64,000 nt of DNA from assembly GCA_964034945.1 (NCBI GenBank), contig OZ035960.1, positions 46,975,002-47,039,001 on the forward strand, given 5' to 3'. Positions within the stretch are counted from its first letter, which is position 1. Every line of letters starts with the position of its first letter. Shown here in pieces: positions 1 through 11,827 of this stretch. Origin of the DNA: Chrysopilus asiliformis (Eukaryota > Arthropoda > Insecta > Diptera > Rhagionidae). The translations under genes were made by a program, and so were the position numbers. The notes under the pieces are model-generated. The model was given only the letters and a program-made list of their open reading frames with translations. It searched no databases and was not told the DNA's origin.

Positions 1-3000
1 AGAAAATTTTTTATTAAAAGCAAATCCTGTTCACATTTACCCTTTTTGCCGATATTATAATGTTTAATGCCATATTTCTCCCGACAAAAGCATAAACTTA
101 TCATCACAGCTCCAAATACCAACAATAATACTGCTACCACAACATAAATGTAGTTTATGCTATCCGAATTACCACCACTAAAAAAGAATTTTATTATGAT
201 TCACAATTAATTTGTTTTTGGAAAACAAATGATTCAAAACTTACTATCGCTCGTCCCCTTCGATAAGCGCTTCTACGCAAATGAAATCATCCAATCTTAC
301 GAAACCCTCAAGGCATTCGCAATTATCTGGTCCAATGCAAGTTCCATTGACGCATCCATCTTCCGCGTTATCACATAGTGGAATGCAGCGATTAAATTCG
401 GTGCCATTGTACTCATTGTCTGGAACATAACCGTGGAAACATTCGCATAGATTTGGTTCGACGCAGAAACCATTTTCACATTTGGTTGCACATTTTGCAA
501 CGCAATTATTGTCATCATTTAATTCGTATCCATCAATACATTGACATATATTGCTATCGTCACAATTTCCATTCGTACAGGAATCCTGACAAAATCGAAT
601 GCATTCGTTCAGTTCTGTTTCCGAAAGGGTAAACCCATCGAAACATTCACAAACACCCTGTACGCAGGAACCATTGATGCATTCGGGATTACAAACCGTT
701 TGTTCGTAGTAGTCATCCAGTAATCGAACTCCAATCTTAGATGGCAATTCCTCCCCAGAATTCGGGTATTTGCACTTTCCAGGAGCTTTGCAAGTTCCAG
801 GAATGCATTCCTCATCACAAACAGGCACGCAGACATTCCAATTATTTGAATCGTGCTGGTAACCCTCTAGACATGTGCATGCGTTTGGAAATGAGCAAAC
901 CCCATTGACGCAAGTCAGTTCACAAATTGGAATGCAGGTTCCATTTTCACTAGCTTGATATCCTGGACCACATTCACATATCCCTGGTGCTTTGCAGATT
1001 TCGGAACTGCAATTGTTGCAAACTGGATGACAGATACCATCAGGACCTTCTTCGTAACCTGCCCAGCATTCACAGAGATTGGGTCGAATGCAATCGCAAT
1101 TTTCTCTACTCTCGCACTTTGGGTCGCAAATATTCGGATGGGTCGTATTGGGTGTGAATCCCTCTAGGCAGGTACAGACGTTTGGTTTTGTGCACTCGGA
1201 ATTAATGCAGGATTCTTGGCAAATGGGTTGACATAATCCTGGTCTTTCACTCATTTGGTAATCCTCGAGACAGGTACATTCGTCTGGAGCAGTGCAAAGT
1301 CCGTTCTCGCATTTCAAACAGAGTGGAAAGCACTTTCGCGCCTCGTTGAGTGCAAATCCTTTCAAACAATGACAGATTTCCGGTGCTACGCAGTGACCAT
1401 TTAGACAGTCTGAACAAATAGGGCTACAAACTGTGAAATTAGAGGACGTTTTTCCATATCCTGGCGAACAGACACATTGATTCGGCGCCTCGCAAGATCC
1501 ATTTTCGCATCCTTCCTCACAAACGGGTTCACAAATGTGAGATTGACTTTCAGTCTTCTGGTAGCCTTCGTGGCAGGTACAATTATCTGGTTCTGTACAA
1601 TCTCCATTTATGCAATTATTTCTGCAAACTGGTTGGCAGACTGCATCCCATGAAGAATCATATCCTTCGAAGCACGTGCATTGATTAGGCGATTTACAGA
1701 AACCGTTGGTACAATTTATGCAAACTGGTTTGCAGTCATGATCGGTACTGGAGAGCTTCTCATAATCCTCCCAACATTGACAAACGTTGTGATTAACGCA
1801 ATTACCGTTTACACATCCAGGATCGCAAATCGGATTGCATAAATTGGGGGATGTTTCATTCGATTTAAATCCGTCTGGGCAACCGCAAGTTTCTGGTGCC
1901 AGGCAGTAGCCATTTATGCAAGGCAAAGAACATATAGGCTCGCAAATACCAATCTCATTCATCCCGTATCCTTCATAGCAGCTGCAGTTTTGTGGGGCGA
2001 CACAGTTTCCATTTTGGCAATGCTCGCATATGGGAGTGCATTTGTTGGAATGTTCCATTTCGTAGCCATCTGGACATTCACAAACATCTGGGGCAACACA
2101 AATTCCCTGTTCGCATCCATCTCTACATTTCGGTTCACATACATGAATTTCATCCTCCGGATTGATATCGTATCCTTCTCTGCAAGTGCAAACATTGGGA
2201 GCCGTGCATGTCCCTTTCCTGCATTCCTGTACACAAACTGGTTCGCAATCGTCGAAAAGATCCTTTTCATAACCAGGTAAGCATTCGCAATTTCCTGGCG
2301 TCAGGCAAACGCCATTTTCACAATCCTCGCATATCGGCTGGCAATTTACTTCTGATGATTCCTGCAATTCATATCCTTCATGGCATGTGCATAAATCTGG
2401 AGCGCTGCAAAAACCATTTTCGCATGGTTGGCTGCATTTTGGCATACAAATTCCTGACGAACTCATTTCGTATCCTGAATAGCATTGGCATTTTCCTGGG
2501 GCAACACAAAAACCATGATCGCAGTTTTCACATTCCGGTAGGCACCTTAAAAGAATAAACACTTAAAATTTTATTTCGTGAATGCGGTAATAATAAATTA
2601 CAACATTTATTAATGGTATAAGTTTTCCAAACAAAAAAATCATGTAAAAAATAATACCTTTTCAAATATCTTGAAGATACGTAAAAACCATTAAAGGAAA
2701 AAATGCAGGAAATTTTATTTCTTTTGAATTTGGTTATATGAATTTTTTCACAACAGAGCATAGTTTCCGATGAAAAACATTTAATTTTTTTGAAATATGT
2801 TGTAAATCGTTAGAGATACAAAAAACCGTTAAAGCAAAAAATGTGGAAAATTTCATATCTAAGTTTTGTTATATTCATTTTTTCCCAAAAGCGCAAAGGT
2901 TTCGAGAACATTTCAAAAAAAAGCGTTTAAAAAAAATGTTTGGGAAGTACCCGTTATAGCTACCATCACTTTTCCAAAAATTGATAGAAAACTCCGATTT

Positions 3001-5471
3001 TCATAAAACTCATTTATAAAACATTTACAAAAAAATTCATGTCGCTAACTCAACGCGTTTTCGAGTTATTTAAAATACGCACAACAGACAGACCGATAGA
3101 CAAATGCAAGGATATCCTCAAAATTTTGCCTGAAACGGATTTCATACTAATCTGAAATTTTCTATCTGTTTCCGTTCTCGAGCCAGTCTCCGTCATGAAT
3201 ACAATACTTTCCCTATATAGAAAAGGATAGTAAAAATAGAAAAAAAAATTGAAAAATCCAAAGGGAGTCATTGCATTAGTGTTTACAGCTATTATTTCTC
3301 TTCGTGTATCTTATAATTCCCGTAAAAATTGTGCCCTTTGTAAACTCTCACTTTTGGGGGAATTCTAAAAAACCCGGAGAGAAATAATGGCATAGCTTCC
3401 TACAAAAATATAGGAACATACGAGACAGAATTCATGATAAAAAGTAGGAAATTTTCCCAAAATTATAGGAAAAATTCCCTATTTTTAGAGAATCATTGCA
3501 GAACAGTCTACTGTTCCGTATATTCCTATTTGGATTTCACTCAGCGTAAATAAAATTTATTGCGGAGCAAAATTCTTACCAAAAACGTGCCGCAGGTGAT
3601 TTTTTAAGAATAATTATATTAAAATAATTTTTTTTAATATTCCAAATCCAAAATTGACTATGTGTGACTAATTTAGGCATGTTGTCCCGGCGTACCGGAA
3701 ATTATACTTTTGTCCCGGAATTATAAAATTTAGCATTGGGATTTCTTAACACGTTGGCTACCATGTGAGTCACCGGTGTACACACACTATTGTCATTACC
3801 GTCAGTTTCTCAAGTTCCATGGTTGAGTGCAGTCGCTCGTCCGGTACAAAGGGGGTTTTTTTTGTCCGTTATATTTTATTCGATTCGTTCGTTTTTGTCT
3901 GTATTGATCTTGTGTTCACTGGTGACTCACAAACTACAGAAATGATTTTTGCGTGTTTTCCCAGTGTATACTAGCGGAGTAAGCGTTTTTTTGGCTGGTA
4001 GCCAACGTGTCACTAAAAAAATTTACCTTGAAGCCCAAAAATTTTCACCTGTGGCACAGTTTTCTCAGAAATTATTGCCTTTAGCGAATTTGTTTTAGGA
4101 AAAAATAAAAAAAAAATATGCTTGCATACTCGTCGTTGCCGGGTTAAGTTTTTTGTATAAATTTTAGAATACGATGAAAACCGGAAAGAACTTAAAAACT
4201 TTTGAGAAAAATCTTATCCTTGCAGGACTCGTTGCGAATTAGTCTAACACCAGATTTGTGATCAGCGACCCCGAAAACCCCCTAATGCCATTTTCCCTGG
4301 AAAAATGGAAAAAAGGATATTTGCGTCATCCTTACAGGACCTATCGTTTCTAATTTCGAAAATCTAACACCAGATTCGTGATCAGCGACTCCGAAAACCT
4401 CCTAACGCCGTTTTCCCCGGGAAAAATGGGAAAAAGGATATTTGCGTCATCCTTACAGGACCTACCGTTTCAAATTTCGGGGTCGTGATCAGCGATCCCG
4501 AAAACCCCCGAAAGAAACTTTTCAGCCTCCTATTGAGCAGGATTCATGGCGAAAATCACGGTTTAAAAACACCCAAACCCCCTTTACCCCCTTAGCGATA
4601 AAATTTCGGAAAACCACGGCTTAGTGAGCGCCTCCGTGATGGCTGGGACATACTGTGAAAGTTTAAAGTTTCTAGCTTCAGGGGTTCGGGCTGGGCGTTG
4701 ATGAGTCAGTCAGTAAGTCAGTCAGCCAGTCAGTCAGTCAATCAGGTTAAACGATTTTATATATATAATTAAAAAATATCTATTTACATATATAATAAAA
4801 TATTTAGCCTTTTTTCGTTTGGGAAAATAGGGAAGAAGGATGACGATGGTATTAAATTTCACACAAAAAATAGGATACAAAAACGTTGAGGAGGCAGCGG
4901 GTGTTCGAAACGAAAAAAATTCGCTTTACGTGTGCCAAAAAGATTTGAATTCATAAACAGATTGGCAATTTTCATATTGTGCGTCTTGGCTGCTTATGAT
5001 CAAAAACATGCATATCCTACCTGAATTGATTAAATTTCTCGTATCCCAGATTGCAGCTGCATTCATTTGGTCCTGTACATTGGCCATTTTCACAAATTTG
5101 ATCACACAGTGGTATGCATTGCTGCCGTACCAGCTGATATCCTGGACAACAAGTCTTCACAATTTGATTCTCGTAAACGGTCTGAAAAAGTATTCTCAAA
5201 ATTTACCAAAATATGCACAATAATTGCTTATCCCCTTGGAAAAAAATGTATTTACCTCACTGTAAGTTTGTGACCTAACCACAGGTCGATATCGAACAAA
5301 TCCTATCCAATTCCGGTAGGACTCAACCGTCTGATAGGTTCCTGTCTTCCACACCAAACGACTAACTGGTCTGGTTTTTGTGCAAATACCACCACTATTG
5401 GCACCTGAATCCACAGGTAAATATAATAGTTCTATGGCAACAATAATTAAATATTTCCACGTATTGACCAT
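1..5471 (-). CDS. NimC-type Nimrod receptor, multi-NIM-repeat type I membrane protein (3' end outside window)
   Basis: Exons on the minus strand are 5471-5256, 5181-5021, 2545-245 and 177-<1, about 951 codons in view. The joins are phase 0, 2 and 2, and the frame stays open. Exon 1 gives a signal peptide (MVNTWKYLIIVAIELL...) and a Cys-poor N-terminal region. Exon 2 opens with the Nimrod CCxGY motif (CCPGY) followed by a NIM repeat. The single 2.3-kb exon 3 encodes about 22 more NIM repeats of the form C-x-NG-x-C-x2-P-x2-C-x-C-x2-GY; repeat 18 is degenerate, with a Cys-free insert. Exon 4 encodes one hydrophobic helix (INYIYVVVAVLLLVFGAVMI) and a basic, Cys-containing cytosolic start. CCxGY plus many NIM repeats plus one membrane helix is the NimC1/NimC2 layout, which in Drosophila are haemocyte phagocytosis receptors. 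The donor after exon 3 is GTAAGT and overlaps an in-frame TAG, so a reading of exon 3 alone would miss the membrane segment. NimC1 versus NimC2 cannot be decided. Confidence 0.88.
2580..3260. repeat. Dispersed repeat, family E copy
   Basis: Text such as 'gttagagatacaaaaaaccg' and 'gtacccgttatagctacc' recurs at about 24990-25420 and, inverted, at about 56230-56650. The right part (3080-3240) carries a GACAGACCGATAGAC-like tract and a stretch shared with 56240-56400. Its coding capacity is nil. Confidence 0.7.
3640..3746. repeat. Short dispersed repeat with CCCGGAATTATAAAATTTAG
   Basis: The stretch around 3685-3745 reappears in inverse orientation at about 25530-25610 (both have TTATAAAATTTAGC, or its complement, next to a tract of the form 'gtcccgg'). 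A GCCGCAGG-type word at about 3588 also recurs near 25450-25500 and 39300-39990. Confidence 0.55.
3748..4013. mobile_element. Short TIR element (MITE), about 265 bp
   Basis: ACACGTTGGCTACCA at the left is matched by TGGTAGCCAACGTGT at the right (about 3998-4013), a 15-bp terminal inverted repeat. The left end abuts TTAA, which hints at a piggyBac-type target, but the right flank is not TTAA. No transposase is present. Confidence 0.6.
4190..4520. repeat. Family-D tandem repeat units
   Basis: About two and a half units contain 'ggatatttgcgtcatcctta', 'caggacctaccgttt' and 'gatcagcgaccccgaaaacc'. Related units occur at 9525-9935, 31440-31950, 36930-37440 and, in part, near 63560. This is unassigned repetitive DNA. 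Confidence 0.6.
4697..4746. repeat. (GTCA)n-like simple repeat
   Basis: Runs of GTCAGTCAGT follow a family-D segment, with a (TA)n tract just downstream (4757-4770). The pattern resembles the tandem tails of the other dispersed elements here. Confidence 0.65.
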
Positions 5472-6150
5472 CTTATTCGCATGCACTGCACTTTAATGCA
5501 ATTAAAAATTTAAACTAAACTTAAAGATAGATTTATCGTATTTATTCACTGTTCTTCGGTATACGGTAAGCTATGCGAGTACATTAAGAACGACTGATTG
5601 TTATTATTACTGTTTAGGTTAAAATTCCTCATATATTTGTTCTGATAAAATAACTTCCGGCTTTACAATCTCTGACTTGATTTTGCTTGTTTTTCTTGCT
5701 CCCCTGAAATCATTCTTCAGGCTTAGTTAGGCTACATTCCTTTCATAGTACTTCATACTTCACTTTTTGAATTGACTGAGAAAAAAACCATCAATATTTT
5801 ATTCTTTCTCTTTGTGATAACTATAGTCACCAATCCGTATACGTAAATAGAACACAAAACTAAGTTGCGCATAGACGAACGATAATAATTGTGCGCGAAT
5901 TGAGGCCATTGCGGCTAAGGTCAGTTAGCCAGGCAAAAGATATCCCGCTAGAGACGAAGATTTTGTAAACAACAGCAATATCGTAAAAAAAATTACGACT
6001 GAATTGGACAAAATTCTAGAGTTACCACTCAACTGCTATAAATAAATCTTGGATAACCATCAAATGACTTTTTTATACGCATTGATCTGAAATCCTGGTA
6101 ATACTTCGAATCCTGAATAAACAGAAAATTATCAAAATAAGAAAAAACAT
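5472..6150. other. Upstream region of gene 1, nothing recognised
   Basis: AT-rich DNA between the start of gene 1 and a repeat block. I see no ORF of interest and no clear TATA box at the expected distance. Confidence 0.4.
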
Positions 6151-6960
6151 AAGAAAGCTACAATTGTCAAGGGTCAATCTTCAAATACTCTATATGAGGG
6201 CAGACAAAATTTTTATTATTAACAAAAATACCATTAGTATGGAAATGAGGAAGGAGTGGGCCGATTAAATTTTGATGTATGGAAGAGTTATGTAAAATCA
6301 TATTCTAAACACATTTCGTCTTGTTTATATTTTCGACTCGATGCACCGTTTTTGAGAAAATTGCAAAAACGTGTGGAGGTAGGAAGAAGAAAATCGACTG
6401 GATTTCGATGTATGAAATGTAAAATTTTATTTTAAACACATCTTACCTTTATATATTTTTCAATACGGCTCCCAGTTTTCGAAAAAAAGCAAAGTGCTGT
6501 TTCGGTTGTATAGGGGAAAGGGAAAGTGGGGAAGGGTGAGGGAGTAAGGGAGGAAGGGTGGAAGGGAGGAAGGGAGGAAGGGAGGAAGGGAGGAAGGGAG
6601 GAAAGGAGGAAGGGAGGAAGGGAGGAAGGGAGGAAGGGAGGAAGGGAGGAAGGGAGGAAGGGAGGAAGGGAGGAAGGGAGGAAGGGAGGAAGGGAGGAAG
6701 GGAGGAAGGGAGGAAGGGAGGAAGGGAGGAAGGGAGGAAGGGAGGAAGGGAGGAAGGGAGGAAGGGAGGAAAGGGAAGGTCCAAATTTCAAGAACTTAGC
6801 CTTCATTTTCACTAGAAACGCCACTGTACAAAATTTCAGGCCTCAACGTACGGACGCACAGCCGCATAGACGAACTCACGGAGAGACGGACATACGGACA
6901 GATGGACAGACGGACAGACGGACAGACGGACATACGGACAGACGGACAAATGTCTCCTTG
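6150..6960 (-). mobile_element. Dispersed (GTCY)n element, family B, split by a purine array
   Basis: The left part has 'gggtcaatcttcaaatactc' and GGGCAGACAAAA. It is followed by diverged units of about 120 bp ('gattttgatgtatggaa...ttatgtaaaatcatattcta'). The right part ends in a GACGGACA tract at 6883-6950. Other copies lie at 11828-12470, 14945-15480, 21650-23135 and 26030-26548. The GTCY strand is the minus strand here. Confidence 0.65.
6546..6775 (+). repeat. (GGGAGGAA)n 8-bp tandem array
   Basis: About 28 nearly perfect 8-bp units form a pure purine strand inside a family-B element. Long open frames across it on both strands are a by-product of the repeat and not genes. Confidence 0.95.
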
Positions 6961-7004
6961 AAAAAAAAAACAGCAGAACTTCGGTTTATGGACTTCGGGT
7001 TATA

Positions 7005-8321
7005 ACCAAAACTGTTCATAAACCAAAATAAACTTGTTTATAGTAAATAAACTAAAAACAATAATTTCTGCTTGGCCGAGTCGCAAAGGAATGCTTTTTC
7101 GAACCTTTAAGATTTTTTTCTTACCATAGTTGAAATTGGCTTTCTTTAAATCAGGCTTCATTAAATTTATCTACATACATATATGCTGGAGGGGACGGAG
7201 GGTAGCTTATGATTTAAAAGTCGGATTTGTGTCAAAATTCAAATTTCTATCTCAATTACTTCATGAGTTTTCTAATGGCTTTCAATGGTCAATTTCACTA
7301 GAATAACCAACTTTTTATCATATGAGGTATAATATGTAATAAAGGTTTCCTTTTCCCGTAGGTTCATTAAGCTGGGATATGCAAAGTAAGTGCCCACGAG
7401 CCAGGAAGGAACTCAAAAATTTGGGTATGGGTGAAGAAAACTTCTTGAGAAATACCATAAAAGTCGTGTTTCCATTGTTTTTCAAAATACAATTTTATTA
7501 TTTTTCGCCGTATAGGAAAGTGCAACTCATTATATCCTGACCAAGTGCAATAAACTGTTGAAATGTGAAAATAAGTGAATAATGAATGCAAATTTCGATA
7601 AGAACGATATTAATTATTCCATAAATTAACCAGTTTTAACCCCATTTCTACATAGATAAGGTATGCTGATTTACAGTGGAAATTTTTTCTGTGGCTTGCG
7701 GAAATTTTGTAAATAAAAAACAATGTGGTTATGATTATTTTATGACTATATTTTAAAAGAGGAGATATTTATGTTATGATTCATTTGAAGTTGGGCACAC
7801 TGTGGGTTAACTATCAGTTTCAAGTTTCAATAAACATTATCATTGTCGCAAAAAGATACTTTTCCTAACGGTTCAGCAGATATGGCAATTTTCTTCCAAA
7901 AATAGTTAAAAATACCCTAAACAGAGGTGGGTGGGATTACCGTCTAAACGAAAAATGTTTGTTTAGTAATGGTAATCAACTTTTCCTTACACACCAAAGG
8001 TGTCAGACTACAAATAAAAAACTTTTAGAACAGCCTTCGACAACCCTTATTTTTAAACTTTATTAACCATTATCTCAAAGACCTGACATAATGGAGCAAG
8101 ACTGCTAACGGATTCGTGTCCAGCGATCCCAAATTACCCTAGATCATTCATCAGCTTGGTTGTTGGTCAGAAATGAGATACAATTTTGTCGCAGAGTGTT
8201 ATTATCGATTATTTACAAATTTGAAGCAAAAAGATAAAAAAATCGATTTAAAAAGTTTCCTATCGGCTATTACAACTTGCCTCAGAAGCTGTAGAGATTT
8301 TCCAATATAATTCCAAATATC
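7005..8321. other. Intergenic DNA, nothing recognised
   Basis: AT-rich sequence with no exon carrying the cysteine pattern of the cluster, no splice-linked ORF and no RNA gene that I can recognise. Confidence 0.4.
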
Positions 8322-8880
8322 GGGTCTTTCAACAAGGACATAACAATTTTGTATTTAAATGAAACACAGAATAATTGAGATATCGGGCTGAAATTTATTC
8401 CAGGTATAGTGGACATGTTACATATAAGTATGAAATTCGATGTCGTTCATATGGCCACCGCGAGCACGTTTGCTCTGATTGATTCTTTGGAGCCCATTTT
8501 CCACCACTCATCCACACATATCGGCCGGAACATTGGCAATTTCGCTTTCGATATTGTTCCTGAGCTCCTCTAACGTTGTTGGCTTGTTGGCATAAACCAA
8601 CGACTTAACATAACCCCATAAAAAGAAATCCAACGGCGTTAAATCGCATGAGCGAGGTGGCCATTCGACCAGACCATTTCTCGAGATTACACGATTACCG
8701 AACTTCTCCTTCAATAGATCAATTGTTTGACCAGCTGTGTGGCATGTAAACCTAAAAAAAACCCTAAAAATAAAAAATGTGAACCTTGACTGACGTTTTA
8801 GCATTGCCAGATCATAAAAAAAAGTTTTAGGGTGCGTTTTTATTAAAATACAAAATTGTTATGTCCCTGTTGAAAGACCC
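8322..8880 (-). mobile_element. Non-autonomous Tc1/mariner-superfamily element, copy 1
   Basis: TIRs of at least 35 bp begin GGGTCTTTCAACAAGGACAT and end with its near complement at 8880. The interior (8804-8508, minus) encodes a transposase C-terminal piece with VEWPPRSCDLTPLDFFLWGY, the DDE/D region of Tc1/mariner-type transposases. The N-terminal two thirds of the enzyme is absent. A second copy sits at 22329-22875. Confidence 0.8.
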
Positions 8881-8927
8881 AGTAGATGACTGTAACATAA
8901 ATGATAAAACAAGTGTCTTACATATAT

Positions 8928-8953
8928 GTGTGACGTGGCAGCTAAAGTGTTAA
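8928..8953. mobile_element. Solo end of a piggyBac-like MITE
   Basis: TGACGTGGCAGCTAAAGTG followed by TTAA matches the right end of the element at 9938-10189. I found no partner end, so this is a remnant. Confidence 0.45.
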
Positions 8954-9524
8954 GACTATGTTCATAGAATGTTAGTTGACGCGTAAATTCATATTAAGAG
9001 GTTGTGCGTACCTGCAAACTATGAAGAAATCGATCTTTTTTTTGCATGTACTTTCGATTTTCATCTCTATTATTAAATAAGTTGATCGGATAAAAATTGA
9101 TTTTTTAAAAATTCCAGCCCAACTAGGATAGCATTTTGCAATACTGAACAAAAAAACTACTTTGATTGATTTCAGATGAATGACCGCAGACCAACCGCTC
9201 TTACCGCAATTCACCTACAGAAAAAGATCCTTACGCAACGCTTACAAAAACAGGGACTAATTTCTTTTACATGACAAAAATCTGGGACATAGTAAAACAT
9301 AAAAAACAAAAAAAGAAGAAAAGTGAAATAGATATTTATTTTATTTTATTTTTTTTACTTTACTTCGTTCTAATATCTAATTCACCAGTACCCAAGAATT
9401 TTTTTTCTTTTTTATTTCATTTTTTCTAAATAAAAGTTTTTTAAAATAAATTTTAAACATTTTTTTAATTTGCTCAATTTTAGTCATTTGGTGTTTGATT
9501 AGTATTACTTAAAATCCAGAATGA

Positions 9525-9937
9525 CGAAGGGCCGTCCATTATCCTTACAAGCTTTTTATTGCCAGAATCGGATTCAGCGGTCCCAAAATCCCAAGATGAG
9601 ATTTTTTCCGGAAAATTTTATAAAAAGAATAATCACGTTATCCTTACAGGACCTTCCGTTGTCTTTACAGACTTTTTAATGTCAAAATCGGATTCAGCGA
9701 CCCCCCAAATTAAGATTTTTATCCGGAAAATTTGACGAAAAGGAAATTCATGTTAACCTTACAGAGCGTTCCGTTATCCTTAAAAGGACGAAGTAGTAAA
9801 AATATTGTATTGTCATCGGAGGTACGTATGTGCGCAACATTTTAATTCAATCGGATGAGTGGAAGTGGGTCAAAATTAGATTCCAAGATTTGACCATCGC
9901 AGGAAGTCGAACAGACAAGAAGGCAAGATAAACAAAG
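9525..9937. repeat. Family-D repeat units
   Basis: There are three or so units with 'cagaatcggattcagcg', 'aggaccttccgttatcc' and 'atccggaaaatttga'. The tail reads 'tattgtcatcggaggtacgt...caatcggatgagtggaagtg'. The same block occurs at 36930-37440. Confidence 0.65.
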
Positions 9938-10189
9938 CTTTTAAAACTCTAACTGCCACGACAGTTTTAAGCCTTTTTCAAATATTTATTTGTCAGTCAA
10001 AAAGGCACTAAGAGAAAAAAAAATTGAAACAAAATTATACCTTAATGTTATTTTATTACCATAAAATGTGTGCAACTACAAAAAATCGTTGCGGTTGCAG
10101 CGAACACTTTAATTATTTTCATTGTGGCCATTGTGTACAATTAGGTGTCAGGTCTTTTTGACTGACGTGGCAGTTAGAGTGTTAAAGAG
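9938..10189. mobile_element. piggyBac-like MITE, about 250 bp
   Basis: TTAA borders both ends. The inner TIR is ACTCTAACTGCCACG on the left and its complement (CGTGGCAGTTAGAGTG) on the right. TTAA target duplication is characteristic of the piggyBac superfamily. No ORF is present. Confidence 0.7.
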
Positions 10190-11023
10190 AGCCGAAACAA
10201 AATAGTTTTATTTAAACGGTACATAAATAGCAAAAAAAACATGTTCTGTTCAGGCTTTGTATAAGGAAAAAAAATTAAAAAATCCACGACTGGAAGAAAA
10301 CCCGTCAAAAAATTTGAAAAACGCCGAAATAAAAAAAATCCTTTGAAAAGGATAAAAAATATAATTATTTGTTGTTGAATTTTTGTAGCAAAGATGTCCC
10401 GACGCACATCAATTTTAAATTTCCTGTAGTGAATATAGTATTTTAATTTTTTAAGGATTTTTTGTCGGGGATTTTTCAAAAAAATTTCTTTGTTTTTTTT
10501 TCTTTATTTTTTTTAAAGATAAGCGAGAGAAATTTTTTTTAATATCCGATTGAATTTTAGGTTTTCCTGCCAGAATTTTGTAATTTTATAAAGTGGTTTT
10601 AGATTCACAATTTTCTTATTTAAAATGCCGAAAACGAGATTAAAATCGGTTCAGTGAATCAAAAGATACAAGGAGAGAGGGGTTCAAATGAGAGGAGAAC
10701 GATGATTTTTTTCGCACTGATTTTTTGTATTTTTTTTGCTTCTCTCCGTAATATGCAGCAGAGTGCCAAAAACAGGACCGAAATCGATTGAGTGGATTAA
10801 ATCTTATGAGGGAAGCACACTCTCACCCCAAACGCAGGGTATATGCGTTCCGTCGGAGGTAAAAAGGAAATAAAATACTTTATGCAAAGGTTCGCATCTT
10901 TTATTTAGACTAATATAATTTTTTAAAATACACCAATTACACGATTAATTTCCAAAATAAATATGTTTTTTTTCCAAACTCAGATCATATTAATAAATTT
11001 TCATAATTCAAACGAATTAAGAA
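10190..11023. other. AT-rich intergenic DNA
   Basis: Poly-A/T-rich sequence. The part around 10620-10850 resembles degenerate repeat text ('accgaaatcgattgagtgg'). On the minus strand TTTATT near 10909 could serve gene 2 as a polyadenylation signal. Nothing else is recognised. Confidence 0.4.
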
Positions 11024-11436
11024 TTATTTAGCTTTAACGATTTCGATGGATAACTTCTCATTAATGTAACAAACTTCGATAACTTCTTTATTCTTTGTAA
11101 TTTTTTTATATACTCCATAGAGACACAAGGAGTTACATTGATAGTATTTTCCTTTATCCAATACGAATCCCTCATTGCACGTGCAAGTATTTGGAGCCGT
11201 GCATTTTCCCTCTATGCACGGATGTTCACAAACAGGAATACATTTATTCGTCTTTGTATCGAAATTCCAGCCTCTTAAACAGTAAGAAAACACAAAACCA
11301 TAAAAATTAAATTTTCAAAAAAAATCTTGATCAAATGAATTTACTCATCACATTCGGTTTCAACTTCAAATACTGGTATGCTTAATGAACAATTTGTAAT
11401 CAATATAAAACTGAACAAAAATATTATAGCCCTCAT
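11024..11436 (-). CDS. Small secreted one-repeat Nimrod-like protein
   Basis: Two exons, 11436-11345 and 11273-11024, joined in phase 2, give 113 residues. Residues 1-19 (MRAIIFLFSFILITNCSLS) form a signal peptide. The header reads C-DEGW, where NimB and NimC proteins have CCxGY, so the second Cys of the pair is replaced. One complete NIM repeat follows (C-x3-C-x-EGKC-x2-P-x2-C-x-C-x2-GF). After it there is no further repeat, only a short basic tail with two cysteines. The splice sites are GTAAAT and TTTAAG. There is no membrane helix after the signal peptide, so the product is probably secreted. It is far shorter than the other family members and may be a truncated descendant that remains intact, or a genuine minimal form. 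Function unknown. Confidence 0.75.
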
Positions 11437-11827
11437 CTTAGCAAACGTTCACCAATTAAAAGAATCAATCTCAGACTGTTGTGGCCCAACTAAGTCTTCG
11501 GAATTTAAAAAAAATGCTTAAATTCATGTATAGAAAATCTTTTTATCAAAATGGTCTTCCGATTATAACGACTTCCATGGTGGAAAAAAGTCTAGTTCCG
11601 CGCATGCAAAAATTTTATCACAAAACTTGGATTTTTTTTGTTTGGTTTGAGATTTGAATATTCATGGCCCTGGAAACAAAACGACGCAATTAGTTTTCCA
11701 GAAAAAAGTTAAGTCGAGCTCTTTTAAATCCAGACTAAAATTCCCATTCTAAATTCTGACTGGATGTGATAAGGAAATTAGTCATCAACATTAAATCTGA
11801 GAGGCAAGAATTGTGTCCCAATTTCGT
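11437..11827. other. Upstream flank of gene 2, nothing recognised
   Basis: AT-rich sequence with no clear TATA box on the minus strand. No gene or repeat is recognised. Confidence 0.35.

Larger units (their letters stand above)
2546..5020 (-). other. Intron 2 of gene 1, filled with repeats
   Basis: This 2.5-kb intron separates the CCxGY exon from the big repeat exon. It has a GTAGGA donor and a TTTTAAG acceptor on the minus strand. It holds a family-E dispersed repeat, a short TIR element, family-D repeat units and a GTCA tract, listed separately. I see no coding exon in it. Confidence 0.75.

Noticed and set aside
6432..7005. Open frames of 85-159 codons on both strands (EEGRKGGR or SSLPPFLP repeats)
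   Set aside because: They are translations of the (GGGAGGAA)n array with no start context, splice partner or flanking domain.
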